The position numbers were made by a program, and so were the translations under genes. From Gnetum montanum (Eukaryota; Streptophyta; Gnetopsida; Gnetales; Gnetaceae), in the NCBI GenBank assembly GCA_015680685.1, contig MNCI01011044.1, positions 405,354 to 469,353 of the forward strand: a stretch of 64,000 nt of DNA, given 5' to 3'. The notes beneath the pieces are model-generated. The model ran no database searches and was not told the DNA's origin. It worked only from the letters and a program-made list of their open reading frames with translations. Position 1 is the first letter of the stretch. The number at the start of each line of letters is the position of its first letter. Below, in pieces: positions 11,760 through 24,700 of the stretch.

Positions 11760-14700
11760 ATGGCTGCATCAACTACCGTTATTGAAACTACTAACCTCGA
11801 GAATCCTTGGACTATGCAAGTTATGCCTCCTATGGTTGAAATACCAATTAGTCTGGTCCAACCACGCCAATCCCTCATGCACTAGAACAAAGAACCTGAG
11901 GGACAAGCTCAGTGCAAGGAACATTACAATTTCCTCTATGAAAAACTTGCGGTGGATCTACCCATGTACCCCCAAGAACTCGAGGAAAAACGTGAATACG
12001 AGTTCATCTATTGCAATGGGAAGGAATTTATCCCTTCACCTAACAAAATTATACCTCTGATAGACCATCAACACTAGATCTTAGATCAATTTTTGATGGC
12101 TAATATGAAAATAAAACAATGAGAGGAGTTGTTCTGGGAGGGAGCACTCCATCATGCGCAAGAGGATCTGGATTCCCACTTTGAGGGAGGTACTCATGCT
12201 AGCTTCCCTACGGCCCCTCCCTCTACGACGTCCTGAGTGAACCGATTGTTCATGGTCACTACTCCTTTGGTCACACCTAGGGTTAACGACATCCCACATT
12301 CACCCCAACTGCACATTTTCTCTTTAGTTACCTTGTTGGATTATGTTCCTTTGCAAACCATACCTCCACCATAGCTAGCTAATCCATCTCATCATATACC
12401 CACACCTATGTCACCATATGTACATGCAGTTCCTACTTCATAGTTACACATAGCACCTTCGTATAGCTCAGCTCACATGGCGAGACCTACAACTACTACG
12501 TGGTGGGCTCCAAATACATCATCCTTGGTGGTGCAAGCTACACAGATGTCCCACATTTACCATAATCTGCATCAAGTTCCAACAGGCATTAAGTCCTACT
12601 ACAGGGTTATTACCTATACCCCCAATCATGCAAACAGCATATTCCATGGCACAACCAATAGTTTTCACCCCTTCCACACCACCTACTAGGTGGTGGATGA
12701 TAAAAGAGGCACCGTCTATCTGGACAATCCTAATTCCATCGCACATAAGCCAAGCCACTACCTCTATTTTGTCCCCTCCCCCCAATGTGGCTCCCCCCAC
12801 CATTTAGCAAAGAAGATCCCTTTCTACAGGTCTAGGTCAAGCCTTCGGGCTTATTCAGACCCTTACTGAGGTGGTCAAGCATCTCAAGGCTGCTGGTTTT
12901 GACATGATACAAGTCATGGATTTCTACCATGATGATCCTATTAGCCCAGCAGTCCCTATTATGACTTTGCCTCTTAGGATGGCCCTCCCCCATTTTATGA
13001 AATACAATGGGGAGGGTGATTCCAACACCCACCTAGTCACCTTTAGATCAGAGTCCTTATTATTGCAACAATGGTTGCATACTATAATCCATGTATTTTC
13101 TATGTCCTTGACGAGTAAGGCTTTGGACTAGTATCAGGCACTTCCACGCTCTTCCATCTCAACATTGGAAGAGCTGCTGACTCAATTTGTGATGCATTTG
13201 AAATACAACCTAAAACCTGAAGTCACATTGGACCAGCTTATAGGAGTCAAGCAAGATTCACTAGATCTAGTCCAAAGGTTTATACAGCATTGGAGTGCAA
13301 CCTTGAATGAAATTTTTGAATGCATCGTAGAGGCTCATCTACTAGCCATTTTCAAGGGGGCAGTTAATGACTTCATTAAGTCAAATTTGTACTACCTCAA
13401 TCCTCTCTCCCTTAGCCAAGCCTTTACCCAAACTAAGAGCATTCAAGATGTGGAAGAGACTAACAAATACCTGGCATATGTGGCCTATAAGAACACCCAT
13501 AACAAAGGCAAAGACAAGGACAAGGGCAAGGTTGCAATGATAATAGTAGCTACCCTAGCTGAAGGTGCCAAGAAGAAAAACAATAATAAAAGGAAACCTA
13601 TGATGTCTACTGAGCCCATGGCTAGCATGAGCACCACCAACTAGGAAACACTAGCCCTTGAGGCACCTTCACAGCCAAGGCCAAACTTTGAGTGTAAAGA
13701 TCGCTTGAAGTAGATGGCCCTGCCCGTAAAGTCCTCAAAACTTCTAAAGCAACTACTTGGAACCAATCATATTCAACACAAGAAGGTATCCAAGGAGGCT
13801 CTGAAGCATCACAGATGCCACTGTGAGCAACTTAAGAACCCTTCTTTGGCTCTGCATAATGAACCGCTAGCTCCCAAGTGCTTCAGGCTGGACCATTTCT
13901 ATGACAACCACCAGTTGTGTGGTCACAACATGGATTAATGCTAGGCATTGAAAGATGACATTCAATGAATGATCGATCAAGGTGATCGCATCCTAGACAG
14001 CAGTAGTCTGGCATGCCCAAAAAACTAGGCCATGCATGTGTACAAATACCCATTGAATGCAAATAATGCAGGGTATACTATCAATGTGGTAGGTGCAGAG
14101 GGCGATGGTCAGGCACAATCAAAGCAGCCCTTTGTGTTGTGAGTGCCCCCTCGCTTACCCAGATGGTAGATCCACCAGCATCGACAAGCGGTGCTCCAAG
14201 ACAACCTTTTGTCCTTTGAGCCCCCTCTCAAACTATTGCTCGATAGCCTAATGATGGAACATCCACAACCCAACCCTCACCTAATCCTAGGGCACCATTT
14301 GTCATTAGGGTGTCGAAATCATCGGCTACCCCTCCTGTGTCGGGGAAAATCTCCAAGTCAAACCCTCAATCCCAACTTAACAGAAAAGGAGAAGGGGGTA
14401 TGATAGCTAACATAGCCAAGGACCATCTTACACTGGGGTTTCCCATGCCTAAACCCCTCGCTTTCATGTCCTTGACCCCACATGCTAAAAAGGATGAAGT
14501 TACACAAATGCAACCATCTCCTCCTAGCCCAAGAAAACACAACCCTCGTCCAAAGGCCATTCTTCCCCATGAAATTCGTCTCTTGGGGCGAATGGAAGAG
14601 GAAAAGGGAGATAAGTAGCTAGATCATGGCCAGGAACTCCTTGATGCCTTTACACAAGTTAGACAAGCTCTAAAATAAAAAAAATACAACATTGAGCCTT

Positions 14701-14779
14701 TATGACTTACTCATGATGTCAAAAAAACATTGTGAAGCCATGGTTTGCATGCTAACGTCCATACCTGTGGATAGGAGCG
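11760..14779 (+). pseudogene. gag: gag of E2, degenerate
   Basis: The start ATG at 11,760 (MAASTTVIETTNLENPW) opens the N-terminal domain. EFIYCNGKEFIPSPNKIIPL matches the equivalent part of the E1 and E3 gags. A Pro-rich spacer (about 12,300-12,820) is followed by the capsid core 12,871-13,644 (YNGEGDSNTHLVTF, KYNLKPEVTLDQL, KSNLYYLN) and a Lys-rich tail. The zinc motif at about 13,890-13,960 (YDNHQLCGHN) has lost its final Cys region to a stop. A Pro-rich linker continues to the protease. Stops are frequent but long stretches keep one frame, so decay is mainly by point mutation. Confidence 0.87.
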
Positions 14780-15523
14780 ATGCCAGTAGATGAAGAAGCA
14801 ATTCATTCCATCATGCTTCCCATCACTGCTAAAAGATATTGGCCCTCCTTGTTGACCTTTCACAATGAATCCATTAGGGATGACCTAGAAAAGGTTCAGG
14901 TGACAATGACACCCATGTTCATTACCATTTGGGTGGACTGCCACCGAATCCGGAGAGTGCACTAGATGACAAGGTGGCCGCTAATGTCATTCCATATCCG
15001 ATAGTGGATAAATTGGGCCTAATTGATCAGATTAGCCCTACAACAATGTCGTGTCTAAAGTTGCTCAATGGGGCACAAGTGCAAGTCAAAGGGATGGTGC
15101 ACATAAACTTTGTGGTAGGGGATCAATTCCCCATAGATGCAAAGTTTATTGTCATCGAGGAGATGCCTGGCTTCAACTTGATCCTAGGAAGGTCTTGGTT
15201 AGCTCAACTGAGGGAAGTTTCATCACACATTCATCAGGAGATCCATCTACCCTATGCAGGAGGGGAAGTGATCATCTATGGTGACAAAATGATCCCTCAG
15301 GATGTCAATAACATAGAAACGGAATAGGGTTCGGAAATCAATATTCCCGAAGACCAATCCCCTATTCCAAAACTTGAACAAGCCAAAATAGTGGCTAATG
15401 ATAGCACCATTCTGGCAAAACTACCATTCCAGAAGGAAGATGGTGGTGTGAAGGAACAGAATAATAAACCTCCCCATCCTTATGCATCGCCAAACCTAAA
15501 GGCAATTAAGAAACAACTATAGA
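14780..15523 (+). pseudogene. Aspartic protease and acidic tail of E2
   Basis: PMFITIWVDCHRIRRVH leads to the active-site region at about 14,965, which reads DDK where E3 has DDG, so the catalytic Gly is gone. NVIPYPIVDKLGL and FNLILGRSWL follow. An acidic tail ends in a Lys-Gln-rich stretch whose end at 15,523 aligns with the last codons of the E3 protease exon just before a conserved GTTA. I read that point as the donor of a sense-strand intron. A one-base insertion sits at the junction in this copy. Confidence 0.82.
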
Positions 15524-15624
15524 GTTAACAAAGAAACAACATTGGTGTGACCTATCATAGTATTATTTTGTATTTTTTATGCTCATGCTTCCACTATCTA
15601 TCCTCATTACTCTTACGCTTACCT

Positions 15625-15725
15625 TTATGCTTGCAACAGCCTGAAATGGCCTAAAACTAGTTACGACCTACAATGGCCTAAAACTAGTTATGGCCTAGAA
15701 TGACCTTCAACTATTAACATCCCTT
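15625..15725 (+). repeat. 27-bp minisatellite at the E2 protease/antisense-gene junction
   Basis: About three degenerate units of GGCCTAAAACTAGTTA with period about 27, matching the seven-unit array of E3 at 31,922. It lies between the convergent sense protease and antisense 3' ends. Confidence 0.7.
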
Positions 15726-16023
15726 CACAGATTGAAACTAAAAATTTTTATTTTACCTTTCACGCTTACGATAACTAGGGCCCCAGTTTAAGCTTAAAGT
15801 ACTTAGCAACCCACAATGACTTTAAACTAGCAACTCCATTTACACTTCATGCTAAAACTAGTTTCAACTTATTATAAATTAAAATCTATAATTTCATTTA
15901 TGCCTTATGCATATGAAAACAAAAAGAACATTAAATCCAAAACAAAGTTTGCATTAAATATGTTAGAAAAATATTGTCTTTGCTTCGTTCCACTATAATA
16001 GAATAGTGGTTAATATAACCACA

Positions 16024-19000
16024 CTATGTATCTCCATGGTCACCACTAGCACTCGTATCACACATCTCCACCTCTACTTCAGGAAAATCATCTTCATAAG
16101 GGCCACCCTTTTTATGAGGAACCTCTTCATGAGGGTGGTCCTCTCTACAAGGCTCTTCTTCATGAGGTTTCTCTCCACAGAATTGAACATCTTTGTCATG
16201 CTCTGCCTCATGCAGACCCTCTTCACGAGGACCGTCATTTTCATTATATTCATCCTACTGAGGATCCTCTCTAGGTCGTTCCTACCATTAGACATGACAT
16301 GCATAATTAACATCACCAAAAAAACTAGGCATGATAAAAACACCAATAATACTACAACTTACCTGTGATGGTCTTGCATCGGTATCAAAAGGGATTTGTT
16401 CTAGGCCAACCCACAGATGTTTTAGAATCTTGTCTTCTATAAGCTTAGACCAAACCCCATCTCCTAGATTAGCTCTAGCCTTGACCTTCCCTTTCTCCAC
16501 AAGAGTCCATCAGGGTGGTTTAGGGAAGAAGGAAGGGATAGTAGTCTTCCCACAATGAAGAGTCATTTCCCTTTCCGAAGAGGCACTTACCGTCACTTGC
16601 TCCTAAAACTTCTCATATGCTCCAGAAGCACCAATGACATTGAGGAATAGTCAAAGAGAATCTCTATAAGATTGATGGTAGGTAGAAATTTCCCACTTAT
16701 AGGCATGTTTATGGTCTTTTTTCATCTACCCCCATTCATAGACCCTCACGCTAAAGTACTTCTAGTCTTGATTTTTCTGAGCTAGGATATCCATTGGCAT
16801 TTGCTTCTCAACTAGTTCACGGCTTGTTTGGACACTATTCCTAAGGACCATCCAATAATGGGTGTAGTCAAAAATAGCTGTATACCAATCCTCATTGTTT
16901 ATTTCCTAGGCCTACAATTCATTCCATGACCTAAAATCCCCAACCTCGTTAACTAGATCCACCTTCTCTTTCTCTAATTTTTGCAGTCTCTTCCAAAGTT
17001 CTTCATTGACACTTTGGCATTCCCATTGGGAGTGAGTTGAGCATACTACACATTTACGCATCTTGTCATAAATGTTATGTGGCAAGATAGTCACTTCCGA
17101 TGGGGGTTCAGTGGCTTCTAAGTCAATAGGTTCTATTGAATCCCATCTGAGGTGAGCTCCTAATAACATAAAATGGCAGTTAGGCATAATTAGGTAGCAT
17201 AATGCCACAATAGAATAACCCCTATGTAATGATCTTAATGTACTAGCTTCGAGATCAATTTTTTCTAAGCGAAAAATCATATCATTGATGATGCCTTCCA
17301 TAAAGATGAATTCATCAGGAAGTTCACCCTAAGGTCGGGTCACCATTGTTGATGAGGGTACACCCTAATGACCTATTACACAGAGTAAACATGAAGACAT
17401 AACTGAGACATTACGATGACTAATAAAACCTCCACAAATAGTAGCATAAATTTTACCATTCTAGCATTAATTGAACTCACTAAGTGACAAATCACTTACC
17501 TTTGCCTATTCCAGCCGAAAGGACTTTGACATCCTCCATTGCTACTTATTCCTTGTGCATAGAAACCTGTGCATTACTTTTTCTATTGATTGGGGCTTCC
17601 TCTTCCAATACTGGGGCCCCTCCCCTGTATCACAAAACTATAGCCCCTATTTTATGGGTTAGCTACTTCACAACATTCTACTTCTCTATCACACAACATC
17701 GTCAATTAGCACAGGATTTCACTTTGCTACAATAAATGATAAGCGACGCAAGAACGTGTATACGTGACATAACCATTGACACATTTCTCTACTCACTAGC
17801 TCATGGAATTATCCTCTAAACCCTCACTTGTACTTTCTTTCCTTTCCCATCTACTAGCTCAACAGGCTCCTTCGTTAAACGATGTTTGTTCCATTGCACT
17901 AATGAATCCACAATTTCAGTCACTAGGAGCTTCTCCCTTGACACATTATTAGTGTAAGATGGGAGCACCCCACCCATGCTATCTTGACCCCACACTAGAG
18001 GTGCCACCATATTTTTAGTCATTACTGACAATGACTCCTCGATTCCTTCTAGAGGGTCTTGCAACCGAATGGTGCTGAAGACATTGAAAATCCATGGCTT
18101 GGAAATCTAACTATGGTCTTGCTACACCTAGACCCCATTCCTTTAGACTACCAAAAATTTGGCAAAACATTGGAAGCAAGATATGAAGAAGAAAAAATGT
18201 ACGTTGAAATGGTTCTCAAGCTTCTTGTGAAGCTTGACCATTTCAGCACGTAGGGCTTCAACAAAATATCTGGCCTAATTGTACTCAGTTCCCTCCTCCA
18301 TGACCTCTCGCATAACCCATGTTTATTCTATGGTGAGGACTCTCCCTTGGGAGAGTATCTTGGGGAAGGCTTGTGCTCGAAAAAGGGGATAAATATTATT
18401 GGCCACCTCAAACTGGATCTTATCAACAGGAATTCCTTTCACCTCCTTCTTGACCCCTAGCCACTCCTCTATCCCCGGCTAGTGCTTAGAACTCCTCTTT
18501 GACTTTTCCTCTATAGGAAGGCCATCAGAGGGAATGCCAAAGAGATCGGTGAATAGTTGAGCATCAATGTTGAAATTCACATGCACATTACACACGCATA
18601 CACAAAGATGCAAAAATTCTTCACTGAAGGAGTTGACTAGGGTTAACATTTCACCTGCAGTAACATCGGGGGTTATGGATAAAAATAGGTCCATCATTCC
18701 AGCTTCCCAAAGGTTATTGGTTAACACAACCAATGCCATACTATGAGCAAGCCAATGTTGTATTTCCTTTATATCATCATAACGGAAGAAGAGGCTACTT
18801 GCCTCACAACCGGACACTATAATCGTAATCTCCCATGATTCTGTAACTATAAACATAAAACAATAGTTAAGATAATATAACAAAAATAAGACAAATTTAT
18901 ACATCATTTCTAGCTAGTAACATTATACAATTAACCATCATAACAGGATTTACTGTGCACAAATGGCAAGGGAAATGGAGGGATTTTCTCTCGCACGTCC

Positions 19001-20283
19001 GTGACGGTGAGAGAAGGATCCAAAGTTCATTCTCTATCAAGCTATCTGAGTCTTTTACATCTGGTGAAGAATTTGATATAATGGGTAGGATACTTTGGGA
19101 TTTCGAATGCCAATTGTCCCATGAAACTAGCTGGTACATTGCTAATGGAATTAAATTCCCTTATGGCCTTTTCGGTGAGAGACAATGTATCATTATCACC
19201 CAAGAGTCCACTGTCATTGATGAAGAATCTACACCATAGAAGATAGGCAAACTCTTTATGCTTAACATAAATTCATACCATAGTTAAAATATTGCAACAC
19301 CAAAAAACAAAAGCAAAGACTTACCCACCTGCATAATACACAATGCCAGGTAGCTTCTGGAAGTAGGTTATGAGATAACGAGCCACATACAGAGTATTGT
19401 ACGTGTGATAATAGTTAAACCTGGGCATCTCCTAGATCCAACACAAATGCCTAAAACCCTTCATGCTCTATTCGTGGTCTTGCACACACATAGTTTCAAT
19501 CACATCGTCTACCAGAAATACTAAGATGCTCTGCATCGACCCAACCAGTAGCATCTCTAGAATGGTAGCGGCTTTATCGATTGGCAGATGCAACCAAATG
19601 ATTACACTAAAATTACGAAGCAAAAACTACAAGAACTCCTATGCACCTCTTCGGAACAATACCACTTCTCCTTTATATGAGCATGAGGAGGAGGAACATG
19701 GGCCATGGAAATATGTAAGTAGCATAGAATGCGCACGATGTCCAAAGCAATTAGGACGAGCTTTAGCATAATCCTGTACAATAAAAATGCATTATTATTA
19801 GATGAACCATTCAAACATAAAGACTCATCCCATGGAATTAGGTTTCTTTAGATTCATAGAAAATTGTAGGTTATATTGGAGACGCATGACCAAAACCACC
19901 CAAACCCTTGCAATAGCTCAAGGTTTGTCCTTGAAAATAGTGATAAAAGCTACACTACGTATTATTCCAGCATAACACACAACCATTACGAGAAAGAAAA
20001 GATAGAATCCTAATTATGCTACAAATGGGTACAATACCTAGACTTTTCTAGTTATACATTACATTTGTACAATAGCTTAGCCTACATAAGCATATATCAA
20101 TGCTCGACGCAACATACGCATTCAAAAAGATAACAATCGTGCAAGAGGATGAAAGGTGACTTACCGGTTAAGTGGAGTAACCTCCCAGGCTCTAACTCTA
20201 GCCTATGAAACCTGCTGTAGACTCTCCTACACTTCATCCATCTTTGCCAATTTGACATTCTTTCCTTTGATCTTGGGTGCCAT
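16024..20283 (-). pseudogene. Antisense multi-exon gene of E2 (unknown family)
   Basis: Eight exons can be placed (minus strand): 1, 20283-20165 (MAPKIKGKNVKLAKM, donor GTAAGT); 2, 19773-19325 (acceptor GTACAG, donor GTAAGT); 3, 19228-18954; 4, 18840-about 17803 (acceptor TTACAG); 5, 17662-17500 (donor GTAAGT); 6, 17328-17244; 7, 17159-16363 (acceptor ATTAG, donor GTAAGT); 8, 16281-16024, with an acidic C-terminus carrying repeated PHEE words and a stop at 16,026. Exon 1 ends in phase 2 and exon 2 supplies the missing base. Conserved blocks: LLRNFSVIIWLHL, YYHTYNTLYVA, SWEITIIVSG, VNFNIDAQLFTDLFG, KAKVNLGD-like and PxWTS. Length is about 1,000 codons. No known domain is recognised; no signal peptide or zinc motif is evident. 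Several in-frame stops and one frameshift (exon 2) mark it as a relic. A TATAAA on the minus strand lies about 130 bases upstream of the ATG. Confidence 0.8.
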
Positions 20284-20464
20284 AGTTACAGTTGAACAAC
20301 CTTCCCAAAATCATCTATTTACGCTTTACTTCCTCTCCCTTTCGCATGTAGCTAGATGCAAATTTGCAATGTCTATGGTCTATTTTGAGCACGAACCACT
20401 GATTTATAAACAAAATATTTGAAACTAACTGATTTTGTGCCTATTCAATGCAAAACTTTCCCAA

Positions 20465-20640
20465 AACACTAGTGTGTCAGTATGACATGAAACGTGAATA
20501 TTAGAGCATTAATCTCATAGATATCATATAGATCGTGGCCAAAAATGACCCTAGACTAATGCATGGCCTATCACCTCGTAATTTGGTTGCATTAACTACA
20601 GTTTGCATAAAATTTTGACTTCTTTGTTTTGACATGCTAG
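20465..20640 (-). promoter_or_regulatory. Conserved non-coding block upstream of the E2 antisense gene
   Basis: This stretch aligns with 36,535-36,700 of E3 (shared words GTGTCAGTATGA, AAAATGACCCTA, CCTCGTAAT) although neither strand is coding. It sits between the antisense start codon and the pol exon. Conservation across two divergent copies suggests a promoter or other control region of the antisense gene; that role is inferred. Confidence 0.45.
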
Positions 20641-20867
20641 AGATGCCACATTACATCTTTCATCTTGATTTACAGAGGTTGTATGCTAGCACCTAGGAAA
20701 AATGAATTGCCATTTTCTCAACAAACTGTGCATATTTGTAACGATCCGCCAAGACCTTAAACTGGAAGCTTCTCTAACACACAAACCTAAGATAAAAAAT
20801 AAACTCTTATCATCTCAACAGATTGGTAGAAAAAAAAATGTAACAACCATTTTTGGAAATTTTGTAG

Positions 20868-22520
20868 GAAAATTTGCAAATGGACATAGATTTACTTGAA
20901 CCCCAAGCCTTAATAGGTCTGTATGGGAAAATAGTTAGACAGCTCAACCACGCACTAATAGGAACTGATGCTCCCATTAGTGATGCAACCATAGAAACAT
21001 TGGAAATATCCCTAGACTAGCTAGAACAACTAGCTCGAACCTTAGACTTGGAGGCTGGTGATGTCACCGAGGATCCTCTCAATGAGATCCCTATCATTAC
21101 ACACAAAGGTGAAAGTAGGACTCTGAAGGTTAGTTCTCTCCTTGACTAACAGATGCAGAGTGGCATAGTGTAAGTGCTCCAAAATAATGTTGTTGTATTC
21201 ACATGGTCATATAAAGACATGACAGGTTTAGGCCGGACACTAATACAGCATAACATAATTTTAGACCTGCACGTGAATGTAGTTAAACAGAAGACACGAA
21301 AAATTAAACATGAAATTGCGCTGGCAGTGCATAATGAAATTACTAAGTTATATTAAGCTGGTTTCATTCACATTGTCGATTATTCAAATTGGGTGTCAAA
21401 CATTGTAGTTGTCTCTAAGAAAATGGGAGGAATATGCATCTGCATAGACTTTCGGGATCCGAACAAGGCCACGATTAAGGACAATTTCCCATTACCGAGT
21501 ATCAACTAGCTAATTGATACAATAGGTGGTCATGCACTTCTATCCTTTATGGATGGTTTTTTGGGTTATAATTAAATTTGTATCAACCCAGAGCCTCAAC
21601 TAACTACAACCTTCATGACCCCCTGGGGGACTTTCTGTTACACTATGATATCTTTTAGGCTAAAAAATGTTGGAGTGACTTATCAGTGAGCCATTACATA
21701 CATCTTTAGTGGTTACCTCTTAGAGATATTGAACGACTACGTAGATGAGATAACTATCAAATCTAAGAAGTCAGAAGATCACTCAGAAGACCTAGAGTTA
21801 GTCTTTAAATAATGTCTCAAGCATGACGTATGACGCAACCCAAAAAAATGCATATTTGAAGTCAAAATAGGATGCATGTTGGGGTTTGTGATATCAGAGG
21901 CTAGCATCTGAGTCAACCTCGACAAGGTTAAAGCCATCATTGATTTAACACCCCCTACAAACCTCAAGGAACTACATGAGTTGTAGGGTAGACTACAATA
22001 TATCAGGCGGTTCATTTCGAAATTAACAGATAAATTACATCCTACGAAACATCTACTTAATAAGGATGTTAATTTTGAATAGACTAATAACTACTAGCAT
22101 GCATTTGAAAATTTAAAGAAAGAGTTGAAACACTTACCAATGGTTTTCCCACCACAAAGGGATCAACCTTTTTATGTTTATGTGGCAAGCTCAAACATGT
22201 TTATAGCTGCTTTATTGTGCTAAAAAAGGAATGACAGGTTAGAAGCCCCTATCTATTATCTGAGTCATGCTCTATTTGTATATGAAACAAGGTACAATGA
22301 AGTAGAGCGTAACTATTTGGCATTGGTTTTTGTATTCAAGAAATGTAGATACTATCTTTTCCATAGCCAAGTCAATATAATTTGCAAAAGAAATGTTCTA
22401 CGAGCTATCTCAAAAAACTTGTATGAGAGTAGTAGGATAGCTCATTGGAAAGCTATCATAGCTAAGTTTGACTTACATTATGTTGGCCAATCATCCACTA
22501 AGGATCAAGCTATAGCTGAC
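20868..22520 (+). pseudogene. pol: Reverse transcriptase and first RNase H of E2
   Basis: The pol frame starts at GAA AAT TTG CAA ATG after the proposed intron. Recognisable RT blocks: NEITKLY, GFIHIVDYSNWVSNIVVV, ICIDFRDPNKAT, PLPSIN, LLSFMDGF, FMTPWGTFCYTM and the catalytic box at 21,738, which reads YVDE instead of the YVDD kept by E3. The connection and classical RNase H follow (FPPQRDQPFYVY, IYYLSHAL, YNEVERNYLALVF). More than ten in-frame stops but few frameshifts, so decay is by substitutions. Confidence 0.9.
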
Positions 22521-23085
22521 CAACTTGCAACATTGCCTATTAATGATCAAGCTACAATAGAGCTAAAATTTCCGGATGAGCATGTACATAGTTTAAGCCT
22601 TGTATCAACAGACCTTGAAGCCACATTATATTTTGATGGGGCTTCAACCACTAGAGGTGGAAATTCTACCACCGTCATTATGCTCTCCCCTAGTAATGTT
22701 TTCCCATTGGCTTATCACCTCACGTTTCCCTATACGAACAACATGACAGAGTACGAGGGTCTCCTCAGGGGACTATTAACAGCCATGGAACTCAACGTTC
22801 AACACCTAGCAATCTGAAGTGATTTGATGCTTGTCATCAATCAAATCATGGGGGTCTATGCCTACAAAGCTACGCATATGTAGCCCTACTACGATATGGC
22901 TAAAGATCTTCTAAATCAATTTATGACGATCAATGTCCAATGTGTGTTGCATAGTGAAAACATAGTGGTTGATGCATTAGCCACGCTAGCCTTAAACGTG
23001 CCACCATATTTGTTTGGCACCTTGCCTACTTTAATGATGGAATGCATAGACCCTATCATTCAAGTGATGCAAATGCGGTAGGAAT
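22521..23085 (+). pseudogene. Second, archaeal-type RNase H of E2
   Basis: A second RNase H follows the first: ATLYFDGASTTRGG (first catalytic Asp, about 22,622), NMTEYEGLLRGLL (catalytic Glu), LMLVINQIMG and VDALATLAL. A second RNase H of archaeal type between the normal RNase H and integrase is a hallmark of the Tat lineage. The acidic residues remain here, although stops interrupt the frame at 22,816 and 22,882. Confidence 0.85.
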
Positions 23086-24350
23086 GCCAGAATGGTATGA
23101 CAACATTAAAACTTACCTTCTACATGGCAAACCATTGCATGAGCTATCACCTGCATAAAACAATGCAATCTGCAAGCATGCCAGGTAATACATCATCATC
23201 GGAGATAACACTCTATGTAGATGCTCATTCAATGGGGTATTGTTAACTTGCATCAATAATGACCAAGCACAAACCATAGTTAGCGAGGTCCATGGGGGTT
23301 GTGTGGAGGACACGTGGCCCCATGAGCCATGGCCACTAAAACTAGATGTTTAGGATACTATTGGCCATACATGGAAAAAGACTGCCTTGCCAAGGTTAAG
23401 ACATGTAACACATGCCAATTCTATGCAAGCTTAATACATGTGTCACCAACCGAGTTACGCACTACACAGATTACTATGTCATTCCAACAATGGGGGTTAG
23501 ACACCATAGGCCCCATCATGCCTAAATATTCTACAGGACATAGCTTCATTATCATTGCCACTGAGTATTTTACAAAGTGGGTTGAAGCTATCCCTCTATG
23601 GAAGATTAAAACCCAACAAGTTTTCCATTTCATCTTAGATAACATAGTAACCATGTTTGGGCTGCCTATGACTATTGTGACTGACAATGGGCCACAATTT
23701 AGTAGTGTCAAAACCAAATCTTTCTACAGTAACCTTGGAATTAGGCAATCCTTCTCCTCACCCTATTACCTAAAAAAAAATGGTCAAGTAGAAGTAATGA
23801 ACAAAGTGGTCATCAACTTGTTGAAAAATATGCTCAGTGGAAAAAAAACGATGGCACAAAAAAATATTCTATGTGATATGGGTGTATCATACAACATGCA
23901 GAACAACTACAGATAGGATACCATATAGCCTAGTCTATGGATCCAAAGTAGTGTTTCCCTTGGAATTATAGGTTCCCTTACTACTGCAGGTCCTCTTTAT
24001 GGTTATAAATGAAACTTAGCAGAACAAGTCCAGGATTAGAGATTTAGACTCAGTAGAGGAGAAACGCATCTAAATGCTTGACACCATCAAAAAATATCAG
24101 AACAGGCAAAGATAGAAGCATCAGCACAATCTACATCAATGACCAATGAAGAAAGGAGATTTAGTTCTTAGGGCCATTCGAGAACTAGCAGGCAAATTCT
24201 ATGCAATTGAGAAGGCTTTTTTCTAATCGTGAGCGCATATGACAATGGAGCATTCAAGATAGTAGAAATCAATGGAAACGAGCTACTGAACCCAATGAAC
24301 CACATGTACCTAAAGAATTATCACATCTAGATGCCATCTCAACACAAACA
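23086..24350 (+). pseudogene. Integrase of E2
   Basis: The N-terminal H2C2 finger is damaged by a frameshift near 23,300; its second half reads CNTCQFYA. The catalytic core from 23,329 keeps all three acidic positions: Asp in WGLDTIGP, Asp in TDNGPQFSS and Glu in NGQVEVMN. A frameshift near 23,870 precedes YSLVYGS. The C-terminal part is recognisable around KKGDLVLRAIRELAGKFYAI (24,150) and ends near 24,330 in the typical LKNYHI tail. It would insert the cDNA with a 5-bp staggered cut. Confidence 0.85.
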
Positions 24351-24700
24351 CAAGGTAGCAATCATCTACTATGATGTAAAATTGGCACTTCTTGCATGCA
24401 TCCACCATGATGCTAAACTGGAAAACTCTTTGACCATCCACCATGATGTAAAACTAGCAAGGTCAGTATTCATCTGCTAAGATGCTAAACCAACAAAAAC
24501 TTGTCCCTATGTCATACACAAAATTGACACCCACAGCACGGTCTACTAGGACCATAAATCAGCTCTTTCGCCATTCACTATGATGTAAAACTAGCACACT
24601 GCAGTCTACCTAGACTCTAAACTAGGACCATGGTCTACTGGCACTTAAAACCAACAACAATGATCTACCAGGACTCGAAACTAGAATCTACCAACTGACA
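24351..24700 (+). repeat. Post-integrase repeat array of E2
   Basis: Degenerate units around CCACCATGATGCTAAACTGG and GACTCTAAACTAGGACC, with period of roughly 30-40 bases, follow the integrase. The core (TAAAACTAG) is the same as in the minisatellite on the far side of pol. The array aligns with 40,518-40,810 of E3. Confidence 0.65.

Larger units (their letters stand above)
15524..20867 (+). other. Probable pol intron of E2 (sense strand)
   Basis: Between the end of the protease frame and the start of the reverse transcriptase frame the plus strand has no coding sequence. The left edge is GTTAAC at 15,524. The right edge is TTTTGTAG at 20,860-20,867, after a pyrimidine/T-rich stretch, with the pol frame resuming at 20,868. 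E3 has the equivalent edges. Ogre elements are known to carry an intron between protease and reverse transcriptase. Here it holds a whole antisense gene. Splicing itself is inferred. Confidence 0.55.

Noticed and set aside
16006-16368. 120-codon plus-strand frame rich in Phe, Ile, Arg and Thr (membrane-like)
   Set aside because: It is the complement of the acidic last exon of the antisense gene; hydrophobicity comes from the opposite strand of GAA/GAT codons.
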